From Volvox africanus (taxonomy: Eukaryota > Chlorophyta > Chlorophyceae > Chlamydomonadales > Volvocaceae): 64,000 bases of DNA. Under the pieces are notes generated by a model. It had not been told where the DNA came from. It did not search any database and was given only the letters and a program-made list of their open reading frames with translations. Where the stretch lies: contig BSDZ01000094.1 of NCBI GenBank assembly GCA_030268105.1, positions 3,568,501 to 3,632,500 on the forward strand. The letters are read 5' to 3'. Numbering within the stretch: the first letter of the stretch is position 1; each line of letters starts with the position of its first letter. Position numbers and translations under genes: made by a program. Of the stretch, positions 1 through 12,443 are shown one piece after another.

Positions 1-2448
1 TACGACTCGGCTCAACTTTGCCGCCACCGCCACCCCCACCGCCACCGCCACCGCCACCGTTGCCGTCCTTTCGCTCAGCTCTCGGACAGCTTGGCGACAT
101 GCTCAAGGCAACCTCTATGGCTGCAGCGCTTCCCGCTGCCGCCGTCTCTGCGGGTGTCCTTCCCGATGCTGTGTCCTCCGAACCAAGGGCTGTGTGCTGT
201 GGGTTCGGAGCCGCCGCCTTGTTGTCCTGGCTGGTGGGTTCGGGAGCGGCGGACGCCGCTTCCACTGCGGCAGCGGACATATCTGCATCCAGCAGTATCC
301 ATCTGGCCACGGGGTGAGGCTCTGGAGGCCACAGAACGAAGTCGTCAGGGCGCAGCAGCGGACGTGGATTCCTGGGACGTAGCGGCGCCGGCTGCCGGGT
401 TTTTAGTGCCCTCAGCCCCACGGAACGGCGCACACTCCCAGGGTCTGTTACCAGCAGTGACATCGGTACTGCCGCTCCTCCTCCTGATCCTCCTTCTCTC
501 TTCTCTTCCGTCTGCCACCTGTCATGGCATAAGTCGGTTGCCTGCATCCCACCCAATGATGGTGTTGCCCCTGGGCCCGCACCGTGCCGGTCACTGTCCC
601 TACCGACCCGCGGGTCGTTGCCCTCCGCAGATGGCAGTAACAAATTAGCCAGGTCCGGGCGGCGGCTGGTAGGCCTCCAGCCCAATACGGCCGCCAGCGC
701 ACCCCGGGCCCTTCTCAGTGGGACGTCGTTTTCCCCCACCTGTTTTCCCCCAGCACCGCCGCCGCCGCCATTAGCACCGCCGCTGGCAGTGTTGACACCT
801 GGCCCTGGGGCCCCTTCAAAAGCAGTACAGTCCAAATACATCCTCAATAGGCGCGCGACCGCGCGTGATGTTGGCACAACAGGTGAAGATCCTGAGAGCT
901 TATTTAAGCCATTTGCCCTGGTGGCGGCAGTGGCCGTAGTAGCCACAGCTGTGGCTGTAGCTGTAATGGTATCTGTACCTGTAGCTGCGGAGTGGCTGTC
1001 CGTCATGCCACAAAGCTGTAGCAGATGGAAGGGCAGGCTGCGACCCAGCATTCCCTTCCGCAGGCCAGCCCAGTTGATGCACAGCAAATCCTGTAGCAGC
1101 AGCGCCGCCGCTGCCTCCCCTTCCATTTCCGCAACTGTTTCCGAAACCACTGCCGGTACCGGGGGCCCCGCCTGCAGCTCTGACTGCCCAATGGCGGTAG
1201 CGGTCACAGCCGCACGCACAAAGTCCCACAAAGCCGCCACCGCTGCCGGCGATGGCCCCACGCGTAATGGTCGCAGCTCCGCCCCCCCCACATCAGCAGG
1301 ACTCTCCCTCCCACCATCCCCACTCGCATTCCAGGTGGGGGGCTTGACGTCACTAGCTTCGGTGCCCCCGACCTCCTGAATGACGAAGAAGCGCCCGGTG
1401 GCGATACCAGCGCTCTCCGGGGGGACCGCTGCGGCCGGTGCAGGTGGCGAATGGTCTGCTCTCTCCACCTCGCGTACGACGGCGGCCAGCAGCATATCCT
1501 CTCGGTGTCGGTGTGCCTCCGAATGCAATGGCAGCAGGTTGGGCAGGCGCCGCAGGCCACCGCGGGCGACGGGAAAGCAGGGGGATGGCTGCCAATAGCA
1601 CAGGGACTCGGGTACAGCATCTTTGGCGATGATGCCGCCAAACACGTCCACGAGCAGATTGGCCTGACGCTGAAGCTGCGGCGGCAGCAGTGGGGATGAT
1701 AACTGATCATCGTTGCTTTCGTTGCTGCTGACAGCGGCGGCGGCGGCGGCGGCGACTGCCCTCCGCCACACCACTTCCCGGAGGATAGCCTCATCCGTCG
1801 GGTCTGAGAGGGGCGATAGCTGTGTAGGCGCCGCCGTTTCCCCTTTGGCTGGATTTGAGCCGAAAGTAAGGGGGGAATCCGCGGGCATTGATGCTACGGC
1901 GGCGGTTGCTTGGCGGGTCTCCCGCACTAGGAAATGGGGTGACGTGACATAAGCGGTGACATAAAGCACTTATCCAAGGTGGAGGGGTTTCCTAATCGTG
2001 ACAGCAAGGCAGTAGCAAGGTTGCGGATGAGCAGAGGATAGATTGGCCCTCAGCATAAAAACGGTTAAGCTGGCATGCATCAGCTGGTGTTCGGATTGTG
2101 AGTTTGCAACCTGCGGCAATCCTGCTTTGCGATTCTGCTTACACCGGAGGTATTGCATTATGCAAGAACCGCGTGAAAACCCGCGCGAGAAGATTGGAAT
2201 GCCGCGCCACACCCATGATTACCTTCTTGGTCGAGGATAGGATACAAGTACCCATGCCACTGATCGAGGAGCTCCTTCTTAAGCTCCGAAACCGAAGAAT
2301 AGCGTGCTTGACCCCAGCGAAATTCACGGCCATGCAGCTCCACAAATTTGATGTTGTAAACAATATTTTCATTTTCGCCATCTGTTTCCACAAGCGCAAA
2401 TTCTTCTGGGAAGGGCAACCTGCCTTTTCCGGTCCACCAATTCTTCAT
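1..2448 (-). CDS. Unrecognised large protein, 5' part only (gene runs off the left edge)
   Basis: Two exons on the minus strand: 2448..2223 and 1926..1. The first starts at ATG 2448 (an in-frame TAA lies six codons upstream) and ends at an AAG|GTAATC donor in phase 1. The second follows a pyrimidine-rich TCCTAG acceptor that supplies exactly the two missing bases, and stays open for about 640 codons to the window edge without a stop. Exon 1 begins MKNWWTGKGRLPFPEEF and reads like a small folded region. Exon 2 alternates structured stretches (LLVDVFGGIIAKDAVPESL, RPDDFVLWPPEPHPVARWIL) with Ala/Gly/Pro-rich filler, ending in a polyglycine run near position 30. GC-rich third positions support coding. 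I recognise no family. The 3' end, the stop and the function lie outside the window. Confidence 0.62.
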
Positions 2449-4730
2449 TCCGAATCCAGGAGGTTACAAATAGGAAATTTACATTGAATCTGTGAGGTCG
2501 CTGTGGCAAGGCAGCTCATTGTGATGCTGGTGCTGCGTGCGGATTCCGCTAGAGTGGCACTCTTACCGCTGAGAGGCCTGTTCAAGGTTTGATCCTGCCA
2601 ACGTGATAATAGTCATTTGAATGGTACGCAACTTACAAGTTATGTGCAAGGGACGTAACAGCACCCATGTGAGGCGCGGCCGTGTTATAACTGCAACAAT
2701 AACAAACGCCTGGACTGTGCTCCTATGCTGTTAATTGCCACCTCAGATTATTAATTTCAATCTGGAATCATTAAAAGATTATTGCTTCCAGCTCAGGGCT
2801 TAATGCGCCTCTTGGCTCGGGTGGCCGTACAAGCTTCAAGGAGGCTATAACGTTATAACAACGACAACAACTACTTTGGCTCATACTTTAGGGTCATCGT
2901 TTGATTTTTAGAAAATATATGATAAACCATGTGCATATGATACATGCTGTCGTCGCCCGGTAATGTACAGTGCTTTCTCCATTCGTCTTCGGGGGTCACG
3001 TGACAACATTCGTCGGGGCTATCTGCGCTATCTATCCAGTTATTTCTACCTATTAAAAGCTGACCCTTCGCAATTTGCGGCTCTACAGGACCTGGTTTCC
3101 GTCGGGATCGGATAGGTAGAGTCTTCCCTTAGGTTTTCCTCTCAGCAAGGCAACGCTACGCCGAACAGGATTCTCGGGGGATATTTCGCCCTTGCCACCC
3201 GCAACTTAAGAGCCTTCAATCAATCTTGGATCTTTTACTCACAGCTGCTAGCAAAAGACCACGTTTTTTGAATCCCGTTCCGCTGTAAAACCTTCCCCCG
3301 ACTGTGAAATGCTTCCGATACGAGCGGACCGATTTCTTCCCTGCTGCCCTGTTGGGCTCTGGTATCCTGCACTGAATACCCCATGTAATATTACTTGATT
3401 TCAGCTTTTTTTGGCTTCCAGGGTGGGCTTTCCGGTTGCAGCAGTTGACAGGTGTTGACAGGTGTTGAGGGTGTTGGCACTTTGCCTAGTGTGGGAGGCC
3501 GCTGTCCAGTGGCATTTAAGCTAACTCGCCCCGGGTTTGCGGTTGTACCCGGTTTTCCTTTGCGAATCCCTCCGCCTGTCGGGGTTTGCTGTGCATGGTG
3601 GGCTGGTTGCTTGGGTCTTGGGTCTAGGTGTCATGGTGGTTTCCGGTTTCCCGTGCAGTGCTCGGACCGTTGGACCACTGGCTCTACCTTATAGGCCTGA
3701 GACCATTGGAATGTATGTGACTTCATAGCTGGCAGCGCTCCAACTGAATCTACTCATGCCCGGTTGTTCATGCACAGCGCCATCACAACAAATATTGTGC
3801 ATGGTGGAGCGCCAGCTACCACCATTAAAATAATTTAAGTGCTTAAACACAATTATTATTTTTGCACAGAGGGCAGACCAAAATTCGTAGCGGCGGACGT
3901 TCGTGTTTTAAGAATGGCCCAGAAGGCGTGCAGCATATCGTAAGCAGTTACGGAGCCTCAGTAAATACATGATGTATTCGTATTTTTTAAGCATATAAAG
4001 ACCTTTTATTTAAGCGTAAGCGACCACAACTGCCTTCCAGGTTTTGTCTCTATTCATGTCTCGCACTTCGGAGACCCTTAATTATAAATTAAAAAGATAA
4101 ATGAGTGCGGTGACTTAGAACCTTTCATATAAACTAATATAGTACATGTTTGCGAAGGCCGACACCGTTTCCATCCTGAGGGCGTATCACCGAGGGCAAA
4201 AAAATGCCAGTGCTATGCTTCAAATTATAAAAATTATTTAATATTATAATTCCACTAATTGTTGATTTATGGTAACATGTGTCATATCTTTCATTACAGC
4301 TACTAGTATGGTGGCGGGCGGTCAACATTTGTTGACTGGTCATTGGTTTATTGACCCAAAGTCAACTCGGTTGACCAGTTGACCATAGCGCTGCAGATGA
4401 GTGAGATGTGTGACATAAGCCCCAACTTAGTCCCTTCGGTCAATAATAGCAGCCCTCCTCAATTTGGTTATGTACCAACCCTGGTGGGCTGCGGGACCCC
4501 AAGGCTTAATAGGACAGTAAATATTCTTGTCCTTACAGACAGCACCCCCAGTGGTGCAGATAGGCACAGCTGGTAAACATAGGCTGTTTTACATCTGTTA
4601 CTTTAATCGCCACTAGGAGTGTTACTTATCCTGTCTCCTGGGTGTCGCCTTAACCCTCTAGCTTTTGGATAATTACCGACAGCGTTCTAATCGGACGCCA
4701 GCCGTCAGCGCGTGGCGGCACGTAGCCACG
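2449..4730. other. Spacer between divergent genes
   Basis: About 2.3 kb between the minus-strand gene starting at 2448 and the plus-strand FAS1 gene starting at 4731. It is AT-richer than the exons and stop-dense in all frames. It contains short direct repeats of a TTGACAGGTG type near 3445-3470 and a GTCAAC/GTTGAC cluster at 4321-4388. No gene or RNA is supported. Promoters of both flanking genes must lie here, but I see no clear core element. Confidence 0.5.
4321..4388. repeat. Cluster of GTCAA/TTGAC motifs on both strands
   Basis: Within 68 bases the pentamer TTGAC or its complement GTCAA occurs six or more times, alternating in orientation, so the stretch can form several short stem-loops. 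A similar cluster lies at 57405-57470. This may be a remnant of a small non-autonomous element. The origin is inferred only. Confidence 0.35.
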
Positions 4731-7647
4731 ATGGGGCGCCTTCCAGCAGCCCTGGCCGTGGCGGTGGCGCTCTTGGCGCTAGTGCCGGGCGGTACGTGGG
4801 GCTTCACTGTGCAGGCTCAGCTGGGGCATCAGCATCCAGTAATAAGTAATGAGTCAGGACCCATATTTTGTTGAACGAGCAAACGGACATTCTAGGTGTC
4901 GCAGTGATCGGCAGGTTGATCCCCATGGACTTAAGACACCCACAGCGGAATAAACATGCTTGCAGCATTAAATGATAGTGAAAAAGATGGGTTCAATAGC
5001 TTGACAAGTCTGTTCTCTTGTGGTGCAGGCCACGCTCAGTTCGCGACACCTTACGCGTACATCGAGGCGCAGACAGATTTGACAATCACGCGCAGCTGCA
5101 TTGACAATTTGCTTTTGAAGAACCAAGCGCCTTGGACTTCTCAAAAGTCTCTGGACTACACGCTTTTCCTGCCCACCGACGATGTAAGGCGTCAGGGTGT
5201 GGGCGGGTTGTTGGTGGCGCAAAGCGAAGTTTTGTACACAGCAACCTTTCACATTGTATGCTGAGAGATTATGGGCCTTTCTGCAATCGCAGGGTTGGAA
5301 AGTTATTTTCGACTATTTCGGACTCAACCAATCACCGGAGGAGTTTTGCTCGGAACTTCGGCGGACTAAATTGAACCAGACCCGCAACGCCGTCCTGAAG
5401 TACCACGTCCTTTCAGGGGCGCGCTTTCGTGATCAGCTTCCGGGTGACTGCCCTGGCGGTTGCCAGTACAAGACGATTGCTGGCGGCAGGAACCTTGTGG
5501 ATGAGATTACAGTTGCGCTTGATCCAACTGTTGGCACGTACGTTATTGGTGGCAACAACGATGATTACGGTGATTATCAGCCAACCGGTGCGACCACCGG
5601 ACCCATTCGGTACAACATCTCTATCAATGGCCGGGTAAGGCGACAGGTGTGGGGGTATACATATGCTAATAGATAACACCAAATACTCTGAGCAGCTATC
5701 ACGCATTTTATCTGTGCCAGAATTATCTGTGCCAGTGGATTTTTTAAATCCTTACTTGGCCAGTTCCTGCTGATTGCACCTTTCATTTGCTTGGGGCCTG
5801 TGTTTCATCTGTGTGCTCTTTCCGCACTCTCCACAAATCGCCGCTTCAAGAAATATATGGTTATGCCCTGTTCGCAGGTCCTCCACGTCATTGATGCAGC
5901 TCTGCTTCAAGCTCGTTACATCCCCAGGTCGTCGCCTCCGCCGCCCCCTCCCGTCACCAGACGGCCTCCCCCTCCCGTGCCAACCGCGCGTCCACCATCG
6001 CCGGTAACGTCGCCACCCCCTCCCCCGCCACCTGCTCCTCCCTTGCCACCCGTGTCGTCACCGCCGCCGCCACCAGCCTCACCGCCCTCGCCGCCTCCCC
6101 CAGCTCCCCCGCCACCCTCCCCACCACCTCCTGCCCCTCCGCCCCCCAGCCCACCTCCCCCTTCGCCACCTCCCCCGAACCCCCCGCCACCATCTCCCCC
6201 GCCGCCAGCTCCTCCGCCGCCCTCTCCACCGCCTCCCCCTGGCGCCTCGCCGCCGCCTTCACCTGCACCCAGCCCACGGCCACCCAGCCCCAACCCTCCT
6301 CCATCGCCATACACCGGCTTCTTCTCCATCTACGCCTTCCTGACTCAGCGAGTTTATGACATGACTCTGCTGAAGGCCATGGTCGATGCCGGGGACCTGG
6401 CCACGACCTTCAACAACTCCAATCTGGAGTGGACTTGCTTCTTCCCCAATGACTATGTGAGTGAGACTATATCTCAGACGCCCCGGGTTGCGAAAAATGG
6501 CGGGTCCGTTACCCGTGGGCCGTGGGCCGTAGGTCTATGAGTAGCGGCTGCATCAAGCACGCGGGTAGACGTTGCTCATGTCGGCACCTAGGTCTGTTGC
6601 CTAGGTCTGGCCACGCGAGCTGAACGCGGATGCCCAATCTAGGACTTGGTTGGTTCCAGCGGATCGATACGTGTGAGAGGAGGCTTCTCGATATTACGGC
6701 TTGAGGGCTTTCCTAATTTGGCGGGAGTCTCGGTCCGGAAAGTAGCAAGAGCAGAAATGACTTCCGCGTTATGTGCTCGCGCCACGCGAGCATAAAACCC
6801 TTTAGCCGGGCCGCTTTTTCCCTTCCGCCACCTCCACCACCACCGCCGCCAAAGCCCCGCCGTTGCCCTATCAGAGCGCTCCAGTCCACAGCTCTCGCGG
6901 TCATTACATAACGGTTTCAAACCGCCATGACGGTCCTTTTGATAACGATTTAAGCCACTATAGCCGACGAGGGAGGTGATTCCAAACCCTAACCTGAGCC
7001 CGAGCCCATGCCCCGGGAGAAGCTCCTTCAGTTCGGCTCCGGCGAGCCCGTGGCAGGTGGCAGGTGGCGTGCGAAAGACGACGGTACCGAACCGTTTCTT
7101 TCTCTTTCCCCCCTCACACACACTGCGCCTTCCGCAACGCGCAAGCTCCATAGGCAATGGTGGCAATGCTCCTTTCTGTCCCTGTCTACCATTTCACCGT
7201 TGTCCTTCTCCCGTGTTGTCCGTCTCCAACCCGCGTTAGCCCCCGCCCCGGCCCCCCCTTCGCCTCCTTCACGCAGGCCACCACCTGGACCAACACTATG
7301 GTTTGGACGTCTGGCTCGAAGATGCTGCAGGACCAGGTTGCCTTCGTGGCCGATTGCCGCCTCAATTCCCCCAACAGCACTACCTGCGCACCCGCTATCC
7401 AGCAGTTCAGCGCCTACGCTCGCAACACTCTGCTGCAATACTGCGTGGACCGCACGGGCCTGCCGCTAATCACGACCTCCAACTGGATCAACGCCACCTA
7501 CGCCACCGTGCAGACCTTCGTCTCCGCGAACACCTTTTCCGGAAGTGTGGAGTGAGTGTCCCGGGGCGAATGGGACCCAGGGGAAGGGGAAGGCGAAGGG
7601 GAAGAGGAAGGGAGGGGGCGCCACTCATAGTGAATATATATACATAC

Positions 7648-7703
<56 letters not shown>

Positions 7704-10700
7704 CCCACACAGTGAAGAGGGGGTGGGACGAAAGGCTGCTTGGGAAAAAAGGCTGTCCAAGAGAAAGGGTTTTCGCTGCATGTCGCTGCAGGGAACGTCC
7801 CCTTGGTGGGGGGGGAGAAGAGGTTCCGGCCGGTTAACGGAAAGGACATTTCGATAGGGTGGCGTTTTAAGCATCTGACGATGTGGTTGATCGGTTGGTT
7901 GCATGTGTTGTTGGTTGGAGCCAAGTGGTTGATTGGATGATGTCATTTCCCGGAGGATATGGTTAGACACACAGGCAGGCAGGTGGTGGGTTGTAGCATG
8001 TCTTCTAAGGAGCTGGCGGGGAAAGTCGTGTCTGGGAGTTGAGTTATGTCAGTCTGAACGTAGCGAGTGGGTTTTTCGCTCCCGCCCCGCCCTCGCCCGC
8101 CCCGTCTTCGTGAAATCCACGACGATATCATCATCCTGCCGCACGCTGTATGCCCCACGAACATTCTGAGGCTCCTCTCCCAGCGAGGATAATTGATTTT
8201 TACACTTCCTCTTTCCCGAACAAAGAGAGACCGGCGGTTGCACGTTGACACAGGAAAAGCGCTTTGCTGTCAGCTGATTCATCCCCCCAATCCAAATCCA
8301 AACCCCGCGGCCGAGAAACACCCGCACTTTAGGTTCCTGACTGCGCTTTCTGCCGCTGTGCCGCCGCTCCGCGTGCGCCCGCCACCCTAAACCGCCCCGA
8401 TGCAGTTACTGGGCATCGCTGTCCAACTCGACCGTCAGGAGTCTGCTCTTGTCGGACAACAGCCTGACCCGCAACAGGAACAACATCGTTGCCAAATCCG
8501 TCATCCAGGTGATGGACTCCTTCCTCACTGGCGTCATCGCTGCGCCGCCGCCGCCGCCACCACCATCGCCGCTGCCGCCATCACCCAACCCGCCGCCGCC
8601 AGCGTTCGCTTCCATTACCGCCGCCATCGCCGGCCTCAACGAGCTGGCAGTCACCCGTCAGCTCATCGCCCTACTGAACATCACCGCCCAGATCAACGCG
8701 CTGCTGGACACCACCTGCTACTTCCCGAGCAACTACGCCTGGGCTCTGTTTGGCGCCAACGCAAACGACCGTGGTGCGTTCGTCAATGTGTCCAACAACG
8801 CCACGAGCCCCCCTCCCCCCCCACCCGCCGCCCCCGGTGGCGTACGTCGCCGGCTCGTCTCCATTGTGGGCGAGAACACACTGCAGTTCCGTATTGCAGA
8901 AGGGGTGTACGCCCGTGCCATCGTGGCGGATCGCCGCATGTTGATCGCCGGTCCGAACTCCTTCGACCCCACCGCCTTCTACGACCGCCTGGCCTGGAAC
9001 GTAACCCTCGAGGCCCTGAACAACACCTACAACGTGCAGCTGCTGAAGAACAGCATCATCGACAGCTGCTATAACCCCGCCAGCGCGCCGAACAGCGGCA
9101 ATGCAGGATTGAACACTGTCGTACGGCTGCAGGATACCGGCAGCCTGCCCTTAGAGACAGCGCTGGGCTGGGGCGACTCAACCGGCCTGACTGTCTTCAA
9201 GACAACGTAAGCTATTTAGTGCGCTTCTGTGCCGTCTAAGTTTTCCTTGTAATGCAATTAAAGAATGTGGGGTTCAGCGTTTTTGAGATCGCCTGCGACC
9301 ACCTGTCTGTTATATTATAACTCTAATTTGGCATCACGCAATGGGACCGCGTGAAGAGCAGCTGAGTGTTGCAGTACTCCGTGCATGGGGCGGGTGGGAC
9401 GGAATGAGGTTCCACTCTGGCCAGTGGAGATACCTGTAGATGTTAATGCTCGGACACGAAGTTAGTGCTGTAAATCACGATAACATATTGATAAGACCTG
9501 TTGGCGCACTGCTTGTAGTGAGCCGCCCTCCATTCCATCATGGCAGAATTAGAATCATCTCTCATGACCATGCCGGTGGCAGCCCATACACGACGGCACG
9601 CGACAACCACGATGATGCTAAGATGCTGCTCATCCGTCATTGCTCACATTAGCTTCGTTGTGTATTGTGTGCGTGCGTGTGTGTGTGTGTGTGTGTGTTA
9701 TCGAAACGCGAAATCAATCCCCAAATTGCGGCCCTCTCTGTCGCCCCCTTCTGTGTCTTCTGCCCCGTCCAACTCTTCTCTCTCCCTACTTGGTTGACCG
9801 CACGCAGGTTCTCCGGCAATTGCTCGGACAACTCCACCGTCGGACCGCTCACCGGCGTCCCTCTGAAGACACTGGGCTACTGCTCGCAGTGCCGTTTGTA
9901 CGACCCCGCCATTGATCTGTACTCCAACTGCGTGTTCGTCGTCTACAGCGTCCTCACTGGCGGCCAATCAGGCTTCGAGGTAAACGGCACCATTACCAAC
10001 GTCGCCTACTCGCGCGGCCGCAGCCCATTCGCTTATTGGGTGCCTCACGATATCGTCGTTGGCAGCTACGCGCAGCCACGCGGTTACATCCAGATCGTTG
10101 ACCGCATCGTGCAGTCGCCCATGCTGCCGCCGCCACCACCGTCGCCGCTTCCTCCTAGCCCACCACCGGCACCGTTCCCTCCGCCGCCCTTCACCGGTCT
10201 GCGCTATTTCCTCGAGAACACTAACGGCTTTAAGGCATGTGCAGCTGTCCTGTTCAGCGCCTTCGACTATTACAGCACTGTGTCGGCGTTCGACTCGTCT
10301 GGCTGGACTCTGTTCATTCCAAGTGACAGCGGCTGCTTCGCTGCCCTGTCGGCACGCGGCAAGACGGTCTCTTCCATCATTGCTGACGGTACGGGACGGT
10401 CCGTCGTGAAGAACATGTTTATTCCCAACACGCTCATCCCCACCTCAAGCCTCAACACCTCCGTCTACCTGGTGACCGACCTGGGCACGTTTGGTAACAA
10501 CTCCATTGGTACCAACATCCTCACATTCACCTTCCCCAACATCTCCAACGCGGTCCCAACTCCGATCGTCGTGAACCAGCGCTTCCCGGGCTTCTCGGCC
10601 CAGAGCGCCAACATCACTGGCATTCGTGACGTCCAGATCCAGCGTGTCCCGACCGCCTTGGTCTCCAGCGGTGTAGCAGGACTGGTCCACCAGATCGAGG

Positions 10701-12385
10701 GACTGCTGTTCCCTGATATCACCCCACCGTCACCACCTCCCCCTCCACCGCGTCCACCGACACCACCACCACCACCATCACCACCGCCACCTCCATATTT
10801 CCCCACCGGTGTCTCCTCCTACTTGTCCAGCTACCCCGAGCTGTCTATCCTGAAGACGCTGCTGGACTGCACCAACCTGACCTCCGTCCTGGATGCCACT
10901 CTGGTCGCCACACCCGGCACCCTCTTTGCCCCCACCAACACCGCCTTCACCGCCTTCCTGGCTGCCAATGGCCTCAGCACTACCACACTGTGCCAACCCG
11001 ACAACATCAACTCCACCATCAAGGTCCTCAAGGCCCACATCATCAGCTCCGCTTACACCTCCACCGACTTCATCGCCCGTACGTCGAGTAACAGTATTCG
11101 GTACCCGTACCTCTACGCTGCTGAACTGAACAACTTGCAGCTCATTGTCACTGCCAGCGCGTCGGCGGTCAACGTCACCGCCCCCATGCCACTCACCACC
11201 GCGTTCTTTGTGGCCGGTCGCTTCGATACCGTGCTGTTCAGCACCTCAAGGCCAGCGACACCCACGTCGACGGGCGTCGCCATGGCCCACATGATTTCGA
11301 ACGTCTTGCCTGTTCCCCAATTCTCGCCGCCGCCGCCGCCGCCACCACCCCCGCCGAATGTGTACAACGCCACTACCATCTGGGAGGCTATCTCTCGGGA
11401 GCCGCTGGTGGCAACCTACGCGGGCCTGCTGCAAGCCATCACCATCTCGCCAAGTTCATCCAGCACCTTCCGCAACTACCTGGAGAACCCCGCCACCATC
11501 GCAACCATCCTTGCACCGACCGTGGATGCACTCGCTATATTCTTTACCCGCGTCCAGGTCGATGGCAACCCACTGCAGTATACCGACTGCGTGAGCGGCA
11601 CCAACGCCAAGTCCGTGAGCATCTGCCGTGCGATCCTTTCCTTCTCCATCTTCCCCGATACCCAGTTCTTGCCTTCATACAACAGCTCGGTTTACACGAT
11701 CCCATCACCAATCCCAGGAAACGACCTGCAGAACTTCGCGCCGATCAACAGCCTAACGCTGGCGGGCAATGTCACAACCGGTATTGCCTACCGTTTCAAC
11801 ACGACCGGGTCGCCGCCATCGGTGTCATCACTTGGGTTCGCCACAACAACCTTCTGCTCCGGCAAACCACGAGCTACCAAGGGCCCTGTCCCCGTTGGCA
11901 TTGTGAGCGCTGGGATGTGCCGCATTAGGGTTGGGACTGGCTGGCTTCAGGGCGGTTGTGTGGAAGAGGAGGGCCCTGCTTGAGTTCATCGTCCTAGCGC
12001 TCGAGTTAGCAGTTGCTTTGTCTTGCCCCAACGCGTTCTGCTCTTCGTCATTTTGTTTTCTGTCCTCCGTTTCCTGGCCGTGATAAGGGAAGAGGTGCGG
12101 TGCGGTCGGTTCAAGTCTGGCTCTCGCTCTCTTCTTAGGATCTGCTTGCAAACCGCAAAGCTGTTTTTTTCCCACACTCAATTTAAGTCCCAGCTGCAGT
12201 CTGACATGTGCGCCCTGCACCCTCCCCCTTTTTCGTATGCCAATGCCCGCCTCACACAGCCCAACGTTATCACGCAGCAGCAGAGCTTGATGTACCTGGT
12301 GAACGACGTGCTGCTGTACAGCAGCGCCCTAACGTCGGGCATCACCTACACCGCGACAGCGACGTGCACGACTCCACCACCCTAG
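4731..12385 (+). CDS. Secreted six-FAS1-domain, proline-rich extracellular matrix protein
   Basis: Eight exons with matching phases: 4731..4791, 5029..5183, 5242..5634, 5878..6456, 7277..7551, 8406..9206, 9808..11902, 12260..12385 (1494 residues, stop TAG). ATG 4731 is chosen because it opens directly into a signal peptide (MGRLPAALAVAVALLALVPGG). Six fasciclin (FAS1) domains follow at about residues 25-220, 347-533, 554-860, 882-1059, 1085-1260 and 1271-1481. Each shows the F-x-P-x-D and late LxVID/VYLVNDVLL-type motifs. They are separated by SPPPP-rich linkers, the first about 125 residues long. NxS/T sites are frequent. FAS1 proteins mediate adhesion outside the cell, and Volvox algal-CAM pairs FAS1 repeats with an extensin-like region, so a cell-wall or colonial-matrix adhesion role is likely (inferred). 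The third domain carries an internal PPPPPPAAPGG insert. Confidence 0.9.
5932..6305 (+). repeat. Polyproline (SPPPP-type) coding repeat
   Basis: CCN-rich imperfect tandem repeat in exon 4 of the FAS1 gene. It encodes about 125 residues dominated by PPPSPPPP and PPPAPPPP units, the hydroxyproline-rich rod type of volvocine matrix proteins. Length variation between strains is expected. Confidence 0.85.
7634..7702. repeat. (TA)n microsatellite in an intron
   Basis: Nearly pure AT dinucleotide run interrupted by a few TACATA/TGTATA units, inside intron 5 (7552-8405) of the FAS1 gene. Confidence 0.95.
9667..9699 (+). repeat. (GT)n microsatellite in an intron
   Basis: GTGCGTGC followed by an uninterrupted GT run, inside intron 6 (9207-9807) of the FAS1 gene. 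Confidence 0.95.
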
Positions 12386-12438
12386 AAAGAGCCTTAAAAG
12401 AGCCAATCTCTAGTAGGGCTTGCTTCGTAGGGTAATGC

Positions 12439-12443
12439 TGTAA
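12439..12443 (+). promoter_or_regulatory. TGTAA polyadenylation signal (FAS1 gene)
   Basis: TGTAA lies 54 bases after the TAG stop at 12383-12385. TGTAA is the standard polyadenylation signal in Chlamydomonas and relatives. A 3' UTR this short is unusual for the group, so a later site is possible. Confidence 0.5.

Noticed and set aside
618..1379. 253-codon plus-strand ORF at the left edge
   Set aside because: It is antisense to the continuous minus-strand exon at 1-1926, is low-complexity with no recognisable domain, and cannot be linked to a neighbouring plus-strand exon.
2530..2600. tRNA-like stretch with a GGTTTGATCC B-box resemblance
   Set aside because: No A-box, acceptor stem or anticodon stem can be paired around it. 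It is at best a chance match.
5916..6329. Minus-strand glycine-rich ORFs opposite the FAS1 polyproline segment
   Set aside because: Polyglycine is the automatic antisense translation of CCN repeats. The sense strand carries a signal peptide, FAS1 domains and matching splice phases.
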